Part shown: positions 10,240 through 21,319 of the stretch, in pieces | How positions within the stretch are numbered: position 1 is the first letter of the stretch | Layout of the letters: every line of letters begins with the position of its first letter | Assembly: GCA_964017155.1 (NCBI GenBank) | Contig: OZ024854.1 | Location: forward strand, 51,246,596 to 51,310,595 | Source: Oasisia sp. SBJ-2009 | Taxonomy: Eukaryota > Annelida > Polychaeta > Sabellida > Siboglinidae | Direction: 5' to 3' | DNA length: 64,000 nucleotides | Notes under the pieces: generated by a model | Databases searched by the model: none | What the model was told of the DNA's origin: nothing | Seen by the model: only the letters and a program-made list of their open reading frames with translations | Made by a program: the position numbers and the translations under genes

Positions 10240-12140
10240 TTCTGAGCATGTAGTTGAGCAAGATACTTCAGTCCTGGTAAAATCAATGTTCTTGATTATA
10301 TTCATGTCAAACCAGATGATTGTATTGTTGTAAATTGCTTGAGACAGTTGACTAGATATATAGTACATCACCATACAATATACATATAACCCTGGCTGGA
10401 CTAAGGTATAAGAGGGGTCATACAGGTGTTTTACATAATCAACTGATAACATTAGTATGTTTCAATAATTGTAACGTTTTTGTGAGAACACCGAAATAAA
10501 TCTGTATGTCATTTTGACACTAAATATTGTAAATGGCAACCAACATTTTGGCTATATTTTGCAGTCACACGATATGAATTGCAAACTATGCAAATTCAAT
10601 GAAACTGAAGACTAACTATAATGAATATTGTGAACAAATGTACATGTAGCTAACAATGTATTGACATTTTAATACTGGCACATATTCTTTTCCTTTTTGT
10701 GCGGCACATGACTATCATGTATCAATATACAGCACAGGTTGTATGTATCATATGCATCTTTCATCTGCGAAATTACATTAATTCTAAACATAGATGGACA
10801 TGTGCAGACATTATTTATTTGTAGACGTGTGCGTCAAAAATAAAAACAAACTCATTTGAAGTGGCTTGATTACAAAATAATATGTATTTGATAAATGAAA
10901 GATGATGTTGAATACTTTCTGCAAATGTTGGCAAATCAAACCAAATTGGCATGTTTTTGGGCTCATTTTAAGTGTATACTAACTTTAATATCTGTACCCA
11001 TGCTATTAATGCCTACAATAAATGTATTATTGTACCCATGTCTTTTTTGTTCATGTTTTTGATCTGTTTCAGAATAGGAATGAAATATTTCTAAAAATTG
11101 GGATTGGACAGTAACTGTCTGAACTGAATTATATTGATTGATTGATTTATTAAGGAATCCACGTTCAGTAATAAAACTGTTGAGGTGAAGCCTTCAGACA
11201 TTAAAAATACAAAAGTATGCAATGGTGTAACACAAATACAATTTAAACATCATGAAAACAAGTTATGAATATGACTAGGAATAGACACATAATTTAACGC
11301 ACACACAACTGTATGACAAAGTGTTAAAATAGAGGAACACATAAACCACAGGGAGGCATATATGATGGTGTTGGCAATTTGGGCGGGTGGAGGTTTAGCA
11401 TGTTTAGGTGAGATGTTAAACATCATGTGTACCAAAACCAAAACAAGAAGTAAATATGACTAGAATACAAAGATTGAAAGTAGTAGAAAAAGACACTTAG
11501 GGCTACATCATAATTTACTGTACATACATCCTTTCAAATTTACAATGGACCAGTTGTGTGTCCATAGGCAGTACATGTATCAAGATGTATATATATAACC
11601 GGAAAATTTCAACAAATTTTAAAATGCACTTTCAGGCTATGGACATAATTATTGACTGCAGCATATCTTCAGCTGACAGGGAGAGGTTGTCTGGGGACAT
11701 GGTAAAGAAAGAACCAGGCACAATGATCATATCTGAGATTTCATGAATCCTATCATAATGTAGCCGTGAAATGACCATAAACTATTATATATTTTTGAAA
11801 ATCGATATATTTGGCGCATAATTTTTTTTTAATCTTTACATGTCCACCCCCACCCCCCACCCCCCACCCCCCCACCCCCACACACACACCCCAAGTCAAC
11901 GTACGAGCAGTCGATCGCTTTTTAACCAAATGAATGAAAGCACGCCGGTTTGCTTATGAACTCGCATGACACCCAGCCGCTTGGTGCGCCACCAGTTCAA
12001 AATCCAAAATGCCCCCGGCTGAGTGACATCTCTCCCCTTTACGCTCTCTGGTACCACAACTAGGGTCTTTGTGCCGTCTTTTACGTATTCTTGACGTGTG
12101 TAAAATGCGGCACCGTTTTGCGGAAAAAAAAAATGCGCGA
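10240..12140. other. Intergenic, no gene seen
   Basis: This is AT-rich sequence with the THAP 3' UTR at its left end, short C-rich (CCACCCCC) and (CA)n runs near 11845-11890, and no convincing coding potential on either strand. Confidence 0.6.
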
Positions 12141-12150
12141 GACTCTGCGC

Positions 12151-14260
12151 GACTGGAGCTGATTTGGGGACTGGTCACAAGAATAATATTCGATGGATGA
12201 CAGTTCTCAGTTGTAACTTCCGACTGATGAATACTAGGAAAATCAGGACATAAATATCTTGTATTAAACCTTTCTTATCTTAATTGTCCGATTTAATATT
12301 GAGTTTACCATACTATCATAGTGACATAGACATAGCTATTTATGTAGTGCAGAATAGACACTCCCCACAAATTTAGGACGTATGTGTCTTTTACGGGATT
12401 TGCGTTTTATATAGCTTCGGTAAGCACTTATATATGACAAGTTGTCTAAATCCACATAATCATAACACATGTATACGTTTGCCCCAGACAGGTTGTACTG
12501 CGCGAAATATGACACTTTTCATTATTAATGAAGATCGCCAAACACAACACAAGTAGCCCCTACTTCTATTAGCCGGCGTTGCGATGGCAACCACCATATC
12601 AATCGATACAAATTCATGATTTCCGTGATCATTGTCACCGGCAAAGTGTTCCAATGCTTCTGCTTGTAATAATCCTTTGGATAGTATAACTGAAAAAGAC
12701 AGACTGGAACAGTTCGATTATTACAACCAAAAACAAAACGAAGTCCTATACGTTAACATGGAGAATATGGACTTTCTGCCCCCAACTGCCCCAGTCTCGT
12801 TTTTGCGCGCGAGACTTGCACGCCCTATTATCCTACAAGCAGTTGTTGAACTCGCACGACTCCGAAGCATCACACATAGCTAAATATGGATACAGTCTGA
12901 TACGTCCGTCAATGTGAAGGCATAATATGTACATTAATGTACATTTACAGCCGATGGAACGTCGACTGCTGGCCCGACGACAGGTGTGCTGGCTCGATGC
13001 CGGAAAGGATGTTTAAAATCATTTACAGCTCGCCGTATGCATCACACGAGACTGCTACGTCTTCACACACGTTAGTCGCTAGAGGCGCTGATACGCAACT
13101 AGGGTCTAGTTGCGTATTGGCGTCTCTAGCGACTACGTGGATTTATGGAACCCCATTGTGGATCCATAACAACAGTATTAATATATTAGTATTATTATGT
13201 TCTTCTATAAGAGGAGAACATATCTTCTTATAGTTTATATTATTTATCCCAAAGTGTACAATTTATACAACTCATGGATTGTATCTCTCGCGACGTGAAT
13301 TATGAAGTCATGTTAATGACGATTTCAAAACTGGACATGAAGCAAAAGTGAGAAATAGTCGAGTTGCCACCCTATACTGTACTGTAGGGAATCTGGAAAT
13401 GATTGGTCGTCTAAAGTTTGTTGCTGAATCATATAGATCATGTGTCCCTGAACTCAAATCCGTGGGATGGCAAAATCCAAGATGGCTGCCGTGATCCTGG
13501 TAAATTACAAAATGTGTTTATCTTTACATCATTCTAGGAACATAGTTTTTATATGTACACGCATGCTTTTAGGTACGAGGAATTCAATGGAACCGTTTAT
13601 AATAGGGCATGCAAGTCTCGCGCGCTCAAACGAGGCTGCGGGCAGTTGGGGACAGGAAGTCCATATTCTCCAGGTTAACGTATAGGACTTCGTTTTGTTT
13701 TTGGTTGTAATAATCGAACTATTCCATTCTAACTATTTCAGTTATACTGTCCAAAGGATTATTACAAGCAGAAGCAGTGGAACACCTTGCCGGTGACAAT
13801 GCTCACGGAAATCATGAATGTTTATCGATTGTTATGGTGGTTGCCATGGCATCGCCGGCTTGTACTTGACTTGTGTTTGGCGATCTTGACTAATAATGAA
13901 AAGTGCCATTTTCACACAGTACAACCTGTTTGGGACAAACATGTGTTATGATTATGTGCATTTAGACAATTTGTCAGATATAAGTGCTTATCGAAACCAC
14001 AATGGACAGCTATGAAAAATGCAAATCCCGTAAAAGACACATACGACCAAAAATTGTGGGGAGTGTCTATTATTTGCACTACATAAATCGCTATGTATAT
14101 TACAGTGTGGTAAACTCAATATTAAATCGGACATTTCAGATTAGAAAGGTATAACACAAGATATTTATGTCCTGAGTTTCCTAGTATTCATCAGTCGGAA
14201 GTTACAACTGTCATCCATCGAATATTATTCTTGTGACCAGTCCCCAAATCAGCTCCAGTC
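12151..14260. repeat. 2.1-kb inverted repeat (foldback element candidate)
   Basis: The left arm, about 12151-12832, matches the reverse complement of about 13608-14260. Landmarks are GGAGCTGATTTGGGGACTGG at both outer ends, and AACGAAGTCCTATACGTTAA at 12755-12780 matched by its complement near 13677. The arms are about 650-680 bp, diverged by point changes and small indels, around a spacer of about 775 bp. No coding frame shared by the arms was recognised. No target-site duplication was found. Confidence 0.8.
13069..13138. repeat. Near-perfect hairpin, 33-34-bp arms and 3-bp loop
   Basis: The left arm 13069-13102 (ACGTTAGTCGCTAGAGGCGC and on to CAACTAG) pairs with 13106-13138, with only about three mismatches. 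It lies close to the centre of the 2.1-kb inverted repeat. Confidence 0.85.
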
Positions 14261-14610
14261 TCGCCATGTATCGTGACACACTTACAGGCCCTATAATGTC
14301 CGACTCAGTTCACGTGACCAAAATGGCCGCCATTTTCACCAACAATAGCCAAAATCGAGCATAATTTGATTGCCTTTTGCTATATAAATATGATTTTATT
14401 TTGTCCATTCCTATATTTGACCATATCAGGACTTAAAAGGAAGTATTTCAACTGATGCCCGCCAAAGAAAACCGAGTAATATTCAAAATGGCTGTCATTT
14501 TAACCAGACATGCAAGAGCCACGATTTTTTGCCTATTCCTACGTTTTAGCATATGGGCATATATCTCTTTGCTTGAACTTCTTCCCCACAAAAAAACTAA
14601 ACAAACTCCT

Positions 14611-14838
14611 CTGTGTCTGTCTGTCTGTCTGTGCGTGTCTGCCTATCTGTCTGCCTGTTTGTCTATCTGCGTTTCTGCCTGCATGTCTGTCTGCGTGTCT
14701 GCCTGCGTGTCTGTCTCCGTCTCCGTCTCCGTCTCCGTCTCCGTCTCCGTCTCCGTCTCCGTCTCCGTCTCCGTCTCCGTCTCCGTCTCCGTCTCCGTCT
14801 CCGTCTCCGTCTCCGTCTCCGTCTCCGTCTCCCTCCCT
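14611..14838. repeat. (TCTG)n-like then (CCGTCT)n microsatellite
   Basis: Imperfect CTGTCTGT repeats pass into about 20 perfect copies of CCGTCT from about 14716 to 14832. The open frames across this block come from the repeat, not from a gene. Confidence 0.95.
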
Positions 14839-14849
14839 CCCTTTTTTAC

Positions 14850-15490
14850 TTCAAACTCTCCTGAATCCTGATACTTCCTGTCCAAACAACACCCTGCCCT
14901 TTGTGTCTTCATATGTCCCTTCTGACATCCTGACCTCCGCATCAGTATCGCCATCCGCATCAGTATCGCCATCTCCATTTCTCTCGGTATGGTATCTTAA
15001 GCTTTCGCCAGGTCTACGAATCCAACTGCCATATCGACCTTCTTGTCCTTCCAGTTTCTTCTCCACTATCTGCCTCAGGGCATACATCCCATCAGTTGTT
15101 CCTCTTCCATTTCTAAACCGCTGCTATCCTTCACCGGTTTCCCATTCAACTACTGCTCTTACTCTGCCATCTATGATTCTTTCCAGCAACTTCGACATAT
15201 GGGTTATCAAAATAATTTTCACGGATCATGTACATCTACCTTCCTGTTCTATACTGGGAAAATCAACCGTTCTCCACTCCTCTGGGATCTTCCCCTCTCT
15301 TATTATGCTCGCAGGTGTTCAGCAACCTTTTTGTCCAAATCGTCAAGCCACCGCCGGCATATCAACCGGCACGTACTTCATCAAAGCCAGCCGCCCTATC
15401 TTACTTCATCTTCTTCATTGTTCTTTCTATCTCATCAACCCCGACCTTCCCCACCAGCAGTCGGTAGATCCCGTTCTCTGTTTTTCCTTT
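14850..15490 (-). pseudogene. RTE-like LINE reverse transcriptase fragment
   Basis: On the minus strand, broken frames spell the early RT region. In order these are EIERTMKKMK, AAGFDEV, LLNTCEHNKRGEDP, a YRGI-type LITHMSKLL segment, then GTTDGMYALRQIVEKKLEGQ. This order and wording are typical of RTE-clade RTs. Many frameshifts mark it as old. The hexamer repeat lies at its downstream end. Confidence 0.6.
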
Positions 15491-15499
15491 GACTTAGCA

Positions 15500-17065
15500 A
15501 TGTATTGAAGTGGTCCAGCCATCCGAAGAACAAGACGAAGGAAATTATATTGAAACTAATATGCATGGAACAGTGTAACAGTGGCGCCGCGTAGTAGGCG
15601 GGAAGAGCCCGCGAGGTCGAGCCCGTGACGTACATAACGAGGCCATCCTCCATATTCCGGATGTTTACAAGGCTGCGTGGAAAGAGTCTTTCAGATTACA
15701 GCATTACGTAAGTTGGCAACTTTGCATGGAAAGGGAGTCGTAATAATATTAACGTGATCCGATCAACACTGCGAATTCTTTTCATCAATCAACGTATGCA
15801 ACGCATGGAGTGATGACGTAGCGCCTAAGCCTAGTCCTACTCAGGCTGTCTCAGCCTCCCGACCGGGGGATCAGTTGTTTCGGCCCAAAACAGTTTCGGC
15901 CCGGGCCGAAGCGTCCATTTCTGCAATCGTTGAAGTTCGGTATGTGCTCGCATGGGCTGAATCATCCGTACCTGTAGCGTGTGCCGGCGAGCTACATGGG
16001 CCGAATCATCCGTCCTGTTGACTTGTTGCCAATTTGGGGGCCGGGCTAGGGCTAGGCCCTAGGGCCTAGAGTAGGGGCCTAGGCCAGGGGCAGGGCAGAT
16101 GAAAAACGAGTCAGTAAAATTAAAAGTGAATTTTCATGGCCAAACACTCTTCTACTGTCATAGAACGTCCACAAGATATATCTGCTACACCTGTACTACA
16201 CATATATGTACACTTGTCATGTGATTAATATTTTTTAATTGCTATCATTTATCGTTCAAACACTCGATCCAACAACCTGCGGTGGCGCCACCTAGTGGAA
16301 CTAATGTGTATATGCATTAAAATTATTATATTTTTATATCAAGTGTTTTATTTAATATAATATTATGAAACATTCCTGCGGTTAATATGCTACTTGTCAA
16401 TAGTGTTAGAAATATAACTATTGCATTAAGAAAAATATTGTTCATGGCAGCAGCAGCAGACATGGCTCTATGAAAAGACTATGATTTGGATAGCCTGCAA
16501 AAATGTGCACTTACATTGAAGCACTGATATTTGAAACTTGCTACCTTTTGACCCATCCATGTCATGTAAGCACAGCCCAGAATTAAAATTTTCCCGGTTG
16601 ATTCGGTTGGTGATATTCCAATGTGTGCTTGATATATTTCTCTGTTTACTTTCAAATGTTAGACGCAAGTTCCCTTGCACCTCCATTTGCGTACATTAAT
16701 GTGCAATATTGTAAAGGATTGGAGATCTCCAAACAGGTCACGGCAACACAGTTGTAGACTGTAGACTGTAATATGTAGCATCTATGTTGAGGTCACTGAC
16801 TTCAGCTACATATGAGGTTGGAGGCTGAGAAAACAAGATCAATCTTTTACTTAAACTGGTCTAGGACTAGGAATTATATCCACGGTGGCCTACTTGATGA
16901 AATATAGGGTAGGGTGAGTCTTTTTAGGTGTTAATTTACAGTATAACAAAATCATATATTTTATTATTTTACAGTGCATCCACACTTGAGAATAAGGGAT
17001 CACACCTAGATCTGATGGTATATAAATAAGGTTTGAATAAACATAATAGATATCTTAGCAATATT
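15500..17065. other. Intergenic, no gene seen
   Basis: A GC-richer patch at 15830-16110 holds duplicated phrases (GGGCCGAA / TGGGCTGAATCATCCGT) and CCTAGG-rich sequence. The rest is AT-rich with no supported gene. Confidence 0.5.
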
Positions 17066-17335
17066 ACCCCACATTAATAATAGTAATAATAATAGTTCCA
17101 CATCTAGGGGTCCAAATGTGACTATTACATTAATAGACACAATTCCATGTCTAGGGGCCCAAGTTACATTAATGTCATCATCATCATCATCATCATCATG
17201 ACATTAACGACTATTACACCTGTACATTAATTAACAAAATTCCATGTCAAGGGGCCCAAGTAACATTAATGACTATTGTATTAATTAATAATAGTTCCAC
17301 ATACAGGAACCCAAATTACATCAATGACTATGACA
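17066..17335. repeat. About 50-60-bp degenerate repeats upstream of the MS4A exon
   Basis: Units contain CCATGTCTAGGGGCCCAAGT and ATTACATTAATGACTATTA phrases. A matching cluster in inverse orientation lies at 20370-20590. A (CAT)n run lies at 17175-17200. Confidence 0.7.
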
Positions 17336-17368
17336 TTCTCATTCTTCGAACTGCTTGGTTGAACATAG

Positions 17369-20300
17369 ATGATGCAGACAACCACAGTGCTGACCTCTGG
17401 AGGAGCAGCCATACCGATGCAGAGCGTCGTCATTGTGCCAAGCAATGTGGCCAACAGACCGTCATCGAAGGTCGTGACGAACTACCCGAAGCAGACGTCC
17501 CGGGTCTTGGGAATTCTGCACATAATCATTGGTGTCCTCTGTGTCATCTTCAACGTCGCCATAGTTGCAGAGCAGTCTCCATTCGCCATGATTGGCTATG
17601 GTGTCTGGTGTGGTCTGTTTGTGAGTTGAATTCTGTCTCCCGGATATAAAACATTTTAACTGTTTAACTGTACAAACGATGCCAATCTTTTTCCGGGACT
17701 TGTACGCCATTCCAGGGCTTTATGCAGGATAAAATTATTGCCAGTCACACATGTTTTGGTGGACACGTGGATGTTAACTGTTAAGCTAGTTTACAAACTT
17801 TCAAATGTGCCTGATGACCTGAACTTGGCTACAAACACACATATGACACCATTTACACCTTCTTATTCACCTTCAAGGCATAACTAACGATATCTATGGT
17901 TTTGGAAGATATGTTTTGTCCACCACCCGTCCACTCATATTTCTACCTGCCCATATTCGTTTTTACCCGTCCAAACGACGGGTGGACAGGTCTCTACATA
18001 AAGCTATGCGCCATTCTAAACGTGTGTGTTTTATGCACTTTATGTTCAGTTGTTGCTTATTAAAGTATGCATTTCCTGGAAGGACAGATATTTAATTCCA
18101 ATAATAACGTAACAGTCACATGACACAGCGTAACTTACTTTCACTGGCATTTGTGCTCTAAGACCATCATTCATATTGGGCATGGTAAACCTACAAATTT
18201 ATTTTTTCAATACAAATTGTGGTTTATTTTTGCTCTCAGTCTGAAGCAAAAGTAAGCAAACTTGTAAAATCAGAATACAAACACCTGTCTCTTTTAATGG
18301 CTTATCCTATGGTCAGTATAAAATGGCGTCACATTCACCAGCTAATGTGAGCAGACATAGGCAAATGAGATTGGCACAATCAGCCATGTGGCATTTCTTG
18401 GCAAAAATGATCACTGGAATTGACACTGAGGCACTGAAATGGGTCAGACCACTGGATAACCAGGACAAAAACTTCAATGAGATGTACCATAAATAGTGTT
18501 TGAATTAAACACATAATGTGATAACGTGAAATAAAATGCTTGTTAATACGTGTACAAATTGTAATATATTTATCATAAATATTGAAAGCACAGAATATTA
18601 CATTATGTCATTGTAGCTATGTAATAATTCAAACATCAAGTTTGCGAGGTGGGTGTTTTGTGGTTTTCGTATAGATATAATATGCACACTGTTAAATCGT
18701 GTTCACATGTTGTGTGCAGTTTATCCTGACTGGAGCATATGGGCTGATTGCAGGCTGTTACAAAACCATACGTACGGTGAGTGGTGATAGTTTCCTTGAT
18801 GATTTATCATTTTTTTACAAATCGTGTGCAAAAATGTTTTATTTTATTTAGTTTAAAATTAATTTAGCGTTATTTACAGCCTGTCAAATTTAAGACATTC
18901 AGAGAGTTGTTGGATCAACCCGTGTAAATTCCAGGTGGGCAATCATGGTGTCTTCAAATTAACACTCCTGCTGACCAGCCAGTTAAAGAATATTAGTTAC
19001 ATTTCATTCACATCTGTACAGAAATATAGAAAATACCCTGGTAGTCTAAATGTTTTTCCGATCATTTTGTCGAAGTGTTTCTGAAAAATATGATTCTTTC
19101 TACTGTGGCCGTCAGTGCCAGAGGGTGGACTCGTCGATGTTGCTGGTTGCTACTACTCAGTACTTGAGCCAGTGTTTCTGGCCCACACACAAGTAGTGGT
19201 TGTCTCTTGCTAGGTCATCAGACACTGGTCAATCAGAAATTAGTTTTTGCCCATCTAGTATGAGACGTTTGAAAGCCATTTACGTTAGTCAGGATCATTA
19301 TTGGTCAGTTTAACTATTTCGACAACAAACCAGTGTTATTTGAGCCATTTAATTGATTAACCCTGGTCAAAAACATTAATTTCATTGACTAACCGTGGTC
19401 AGTAAAATTAATTTCATTGATTAACCCCGGTCAGTAAAATAAAGTTTTCATTGATTAATCCTGGTCAATAAAATCTATTTCATTGATTAATCCTGGTCAA
19501 TAAAATCTATTTAATTGATTAACCCTGGTCAATAAAATCTATTTCATTGATTAACCCTGGGCAATAAAATCTATTTCATTGATTAACCTTGATCAATTAA
19601 ATTAATTTCATTGATTAACCCGGTCAATAAAATCTATTTCATTGATTAACCCTGGTCAATAAAATCTATTTCATTGATTAACCTTGATCAATTAAATTTA
19701 TTTCATTGATTAACCCGGTCAATTAAATCTATTTCATTGATTAACCTTGATCAATTAAATTTATTTCGTTGATTAACCCCGGTCAGTAAAATCTATTTCA
19801 TTGATTAACCTTGGTCAATTAAATTTATTTCAATGATTAACCCCGGTCAGTAAAATGTATATCAATGATTAACCCTGGTCAGTAAAATTTATTTCATTGA
19901 TTAACCTTGGTCAGTAAAATGTATTTCATTCATTAACACTGCTCAATTAAATTGAATTAATTGGTTAACCCTGGTTAATAACATGTATTTCATTCATTAA
20001 TACTGGTCAATTAAATTAATTGGTTAACCCTGGTCAATTAAATTTATTTCATTGATTAAACCTGGTCAATAAAATTTAATTTAATTATTAACCGTGGTCA
20101 GTAAAATGTATTTTTGGTCAATTAAATTGAATTAATTGGTTAACCCTGGTCAATAAAATGTATTTCATTCACTAACCCTGGTCAACTAAATTACATTAAT
20201 TGATTAACCCTGGTCAATTAAATTTAATTAGTTGATTAACCCCGATCAATAACATGTATTTCATTCATTAACATGTCAATTTAATTAACTTGTTAACAAC

Positions 20301-20983
20301 CATTCAGTCAATTACATTTATTTCATTCATTAACACTGGTCAATTAAATTTATTTCACTACCATTCGTACCTGAGTAGGCCATTAATTAATGTCATTTGG
20401 ACCCCTATACATGGAACTGTGTTAATTAATGTAATAATCATTAATGTAATTTGGGCTCTTAGACATGGAACTGGGTTAATTAATGTAATTTGGGCCCCTA
20501 GAAATGGAACTGTGTTAATTAATGCAATAGTTATAACTTATTAATGTCATTTGAACCTCTAGAAATGGAACTGTTATTATCCCTAATTAATTTAGAGGCT
20601 CCCTCCAGAGTACAGCAGGCTTATCAGCTCTAGAGAAACTTGTTTGCTTGATCAAAAACACCAGCCGATAAGTCACTTGTTATACGCCAGGCAGATATGA
20701 TGTCGATGTGCATACCTGATTTCAGATCATCATCTTTATGGTGCTTTCCATCGTTGCTGCCAGTGCCTTCGCCTTGTGTCTGCTGATGCTATCTGTTATG
20801 GGTTTCACTGTTCCTGGAAGGTTTAGAAGGGTATGTGTCTATTGGCATTTGCAGAAAGAGCCCGATCGTCATCTGTATGGGATAGTAAAAACTGAACCAT
20901 CGATGAACTAGTTTCATACAAACTGAGAGGTAGAAGTTCAAAATTGGTGTGTTTGTGTGCACTTGTATGTATGTACCAGGTAT

Positions 20984-21048
<65 letters not shown>

Positions 21049-21061
21049 TGTGTGTGTGGTT

Positions 21062-21110
<49 letters not shown>

Positions 21111-21259
21111 GGTGTATGGGTGTGTGTATGTATGTACCAGGTATGGGTGTGTGGGTGGGTGTGTATGTGTGCGTGCGTGCGTGCGTGCGTGCGTGCATGC
21201 GTGTGCGTGTGTGGAGTGTGTGTGATTGTATGGGTGTGTTGTATGTATGTACCAGGTAT

Positions 21260-21319
<60 letters not shown>

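Noticed and set aside
14455..15508. Long open frames rich in Ser-Pro, Ser-Val or Leu-Arg dipeptides
   Set aside because: They arise from translation of the CCGTCT hexamer repeat in each frame. The only real coding trace is the RTE-like fragment on the other strand.
19365..20350. CRISPR-like or regulatory array
   Set aside because: It is a degenerate 32-bp minisatellite with no spacer structure.
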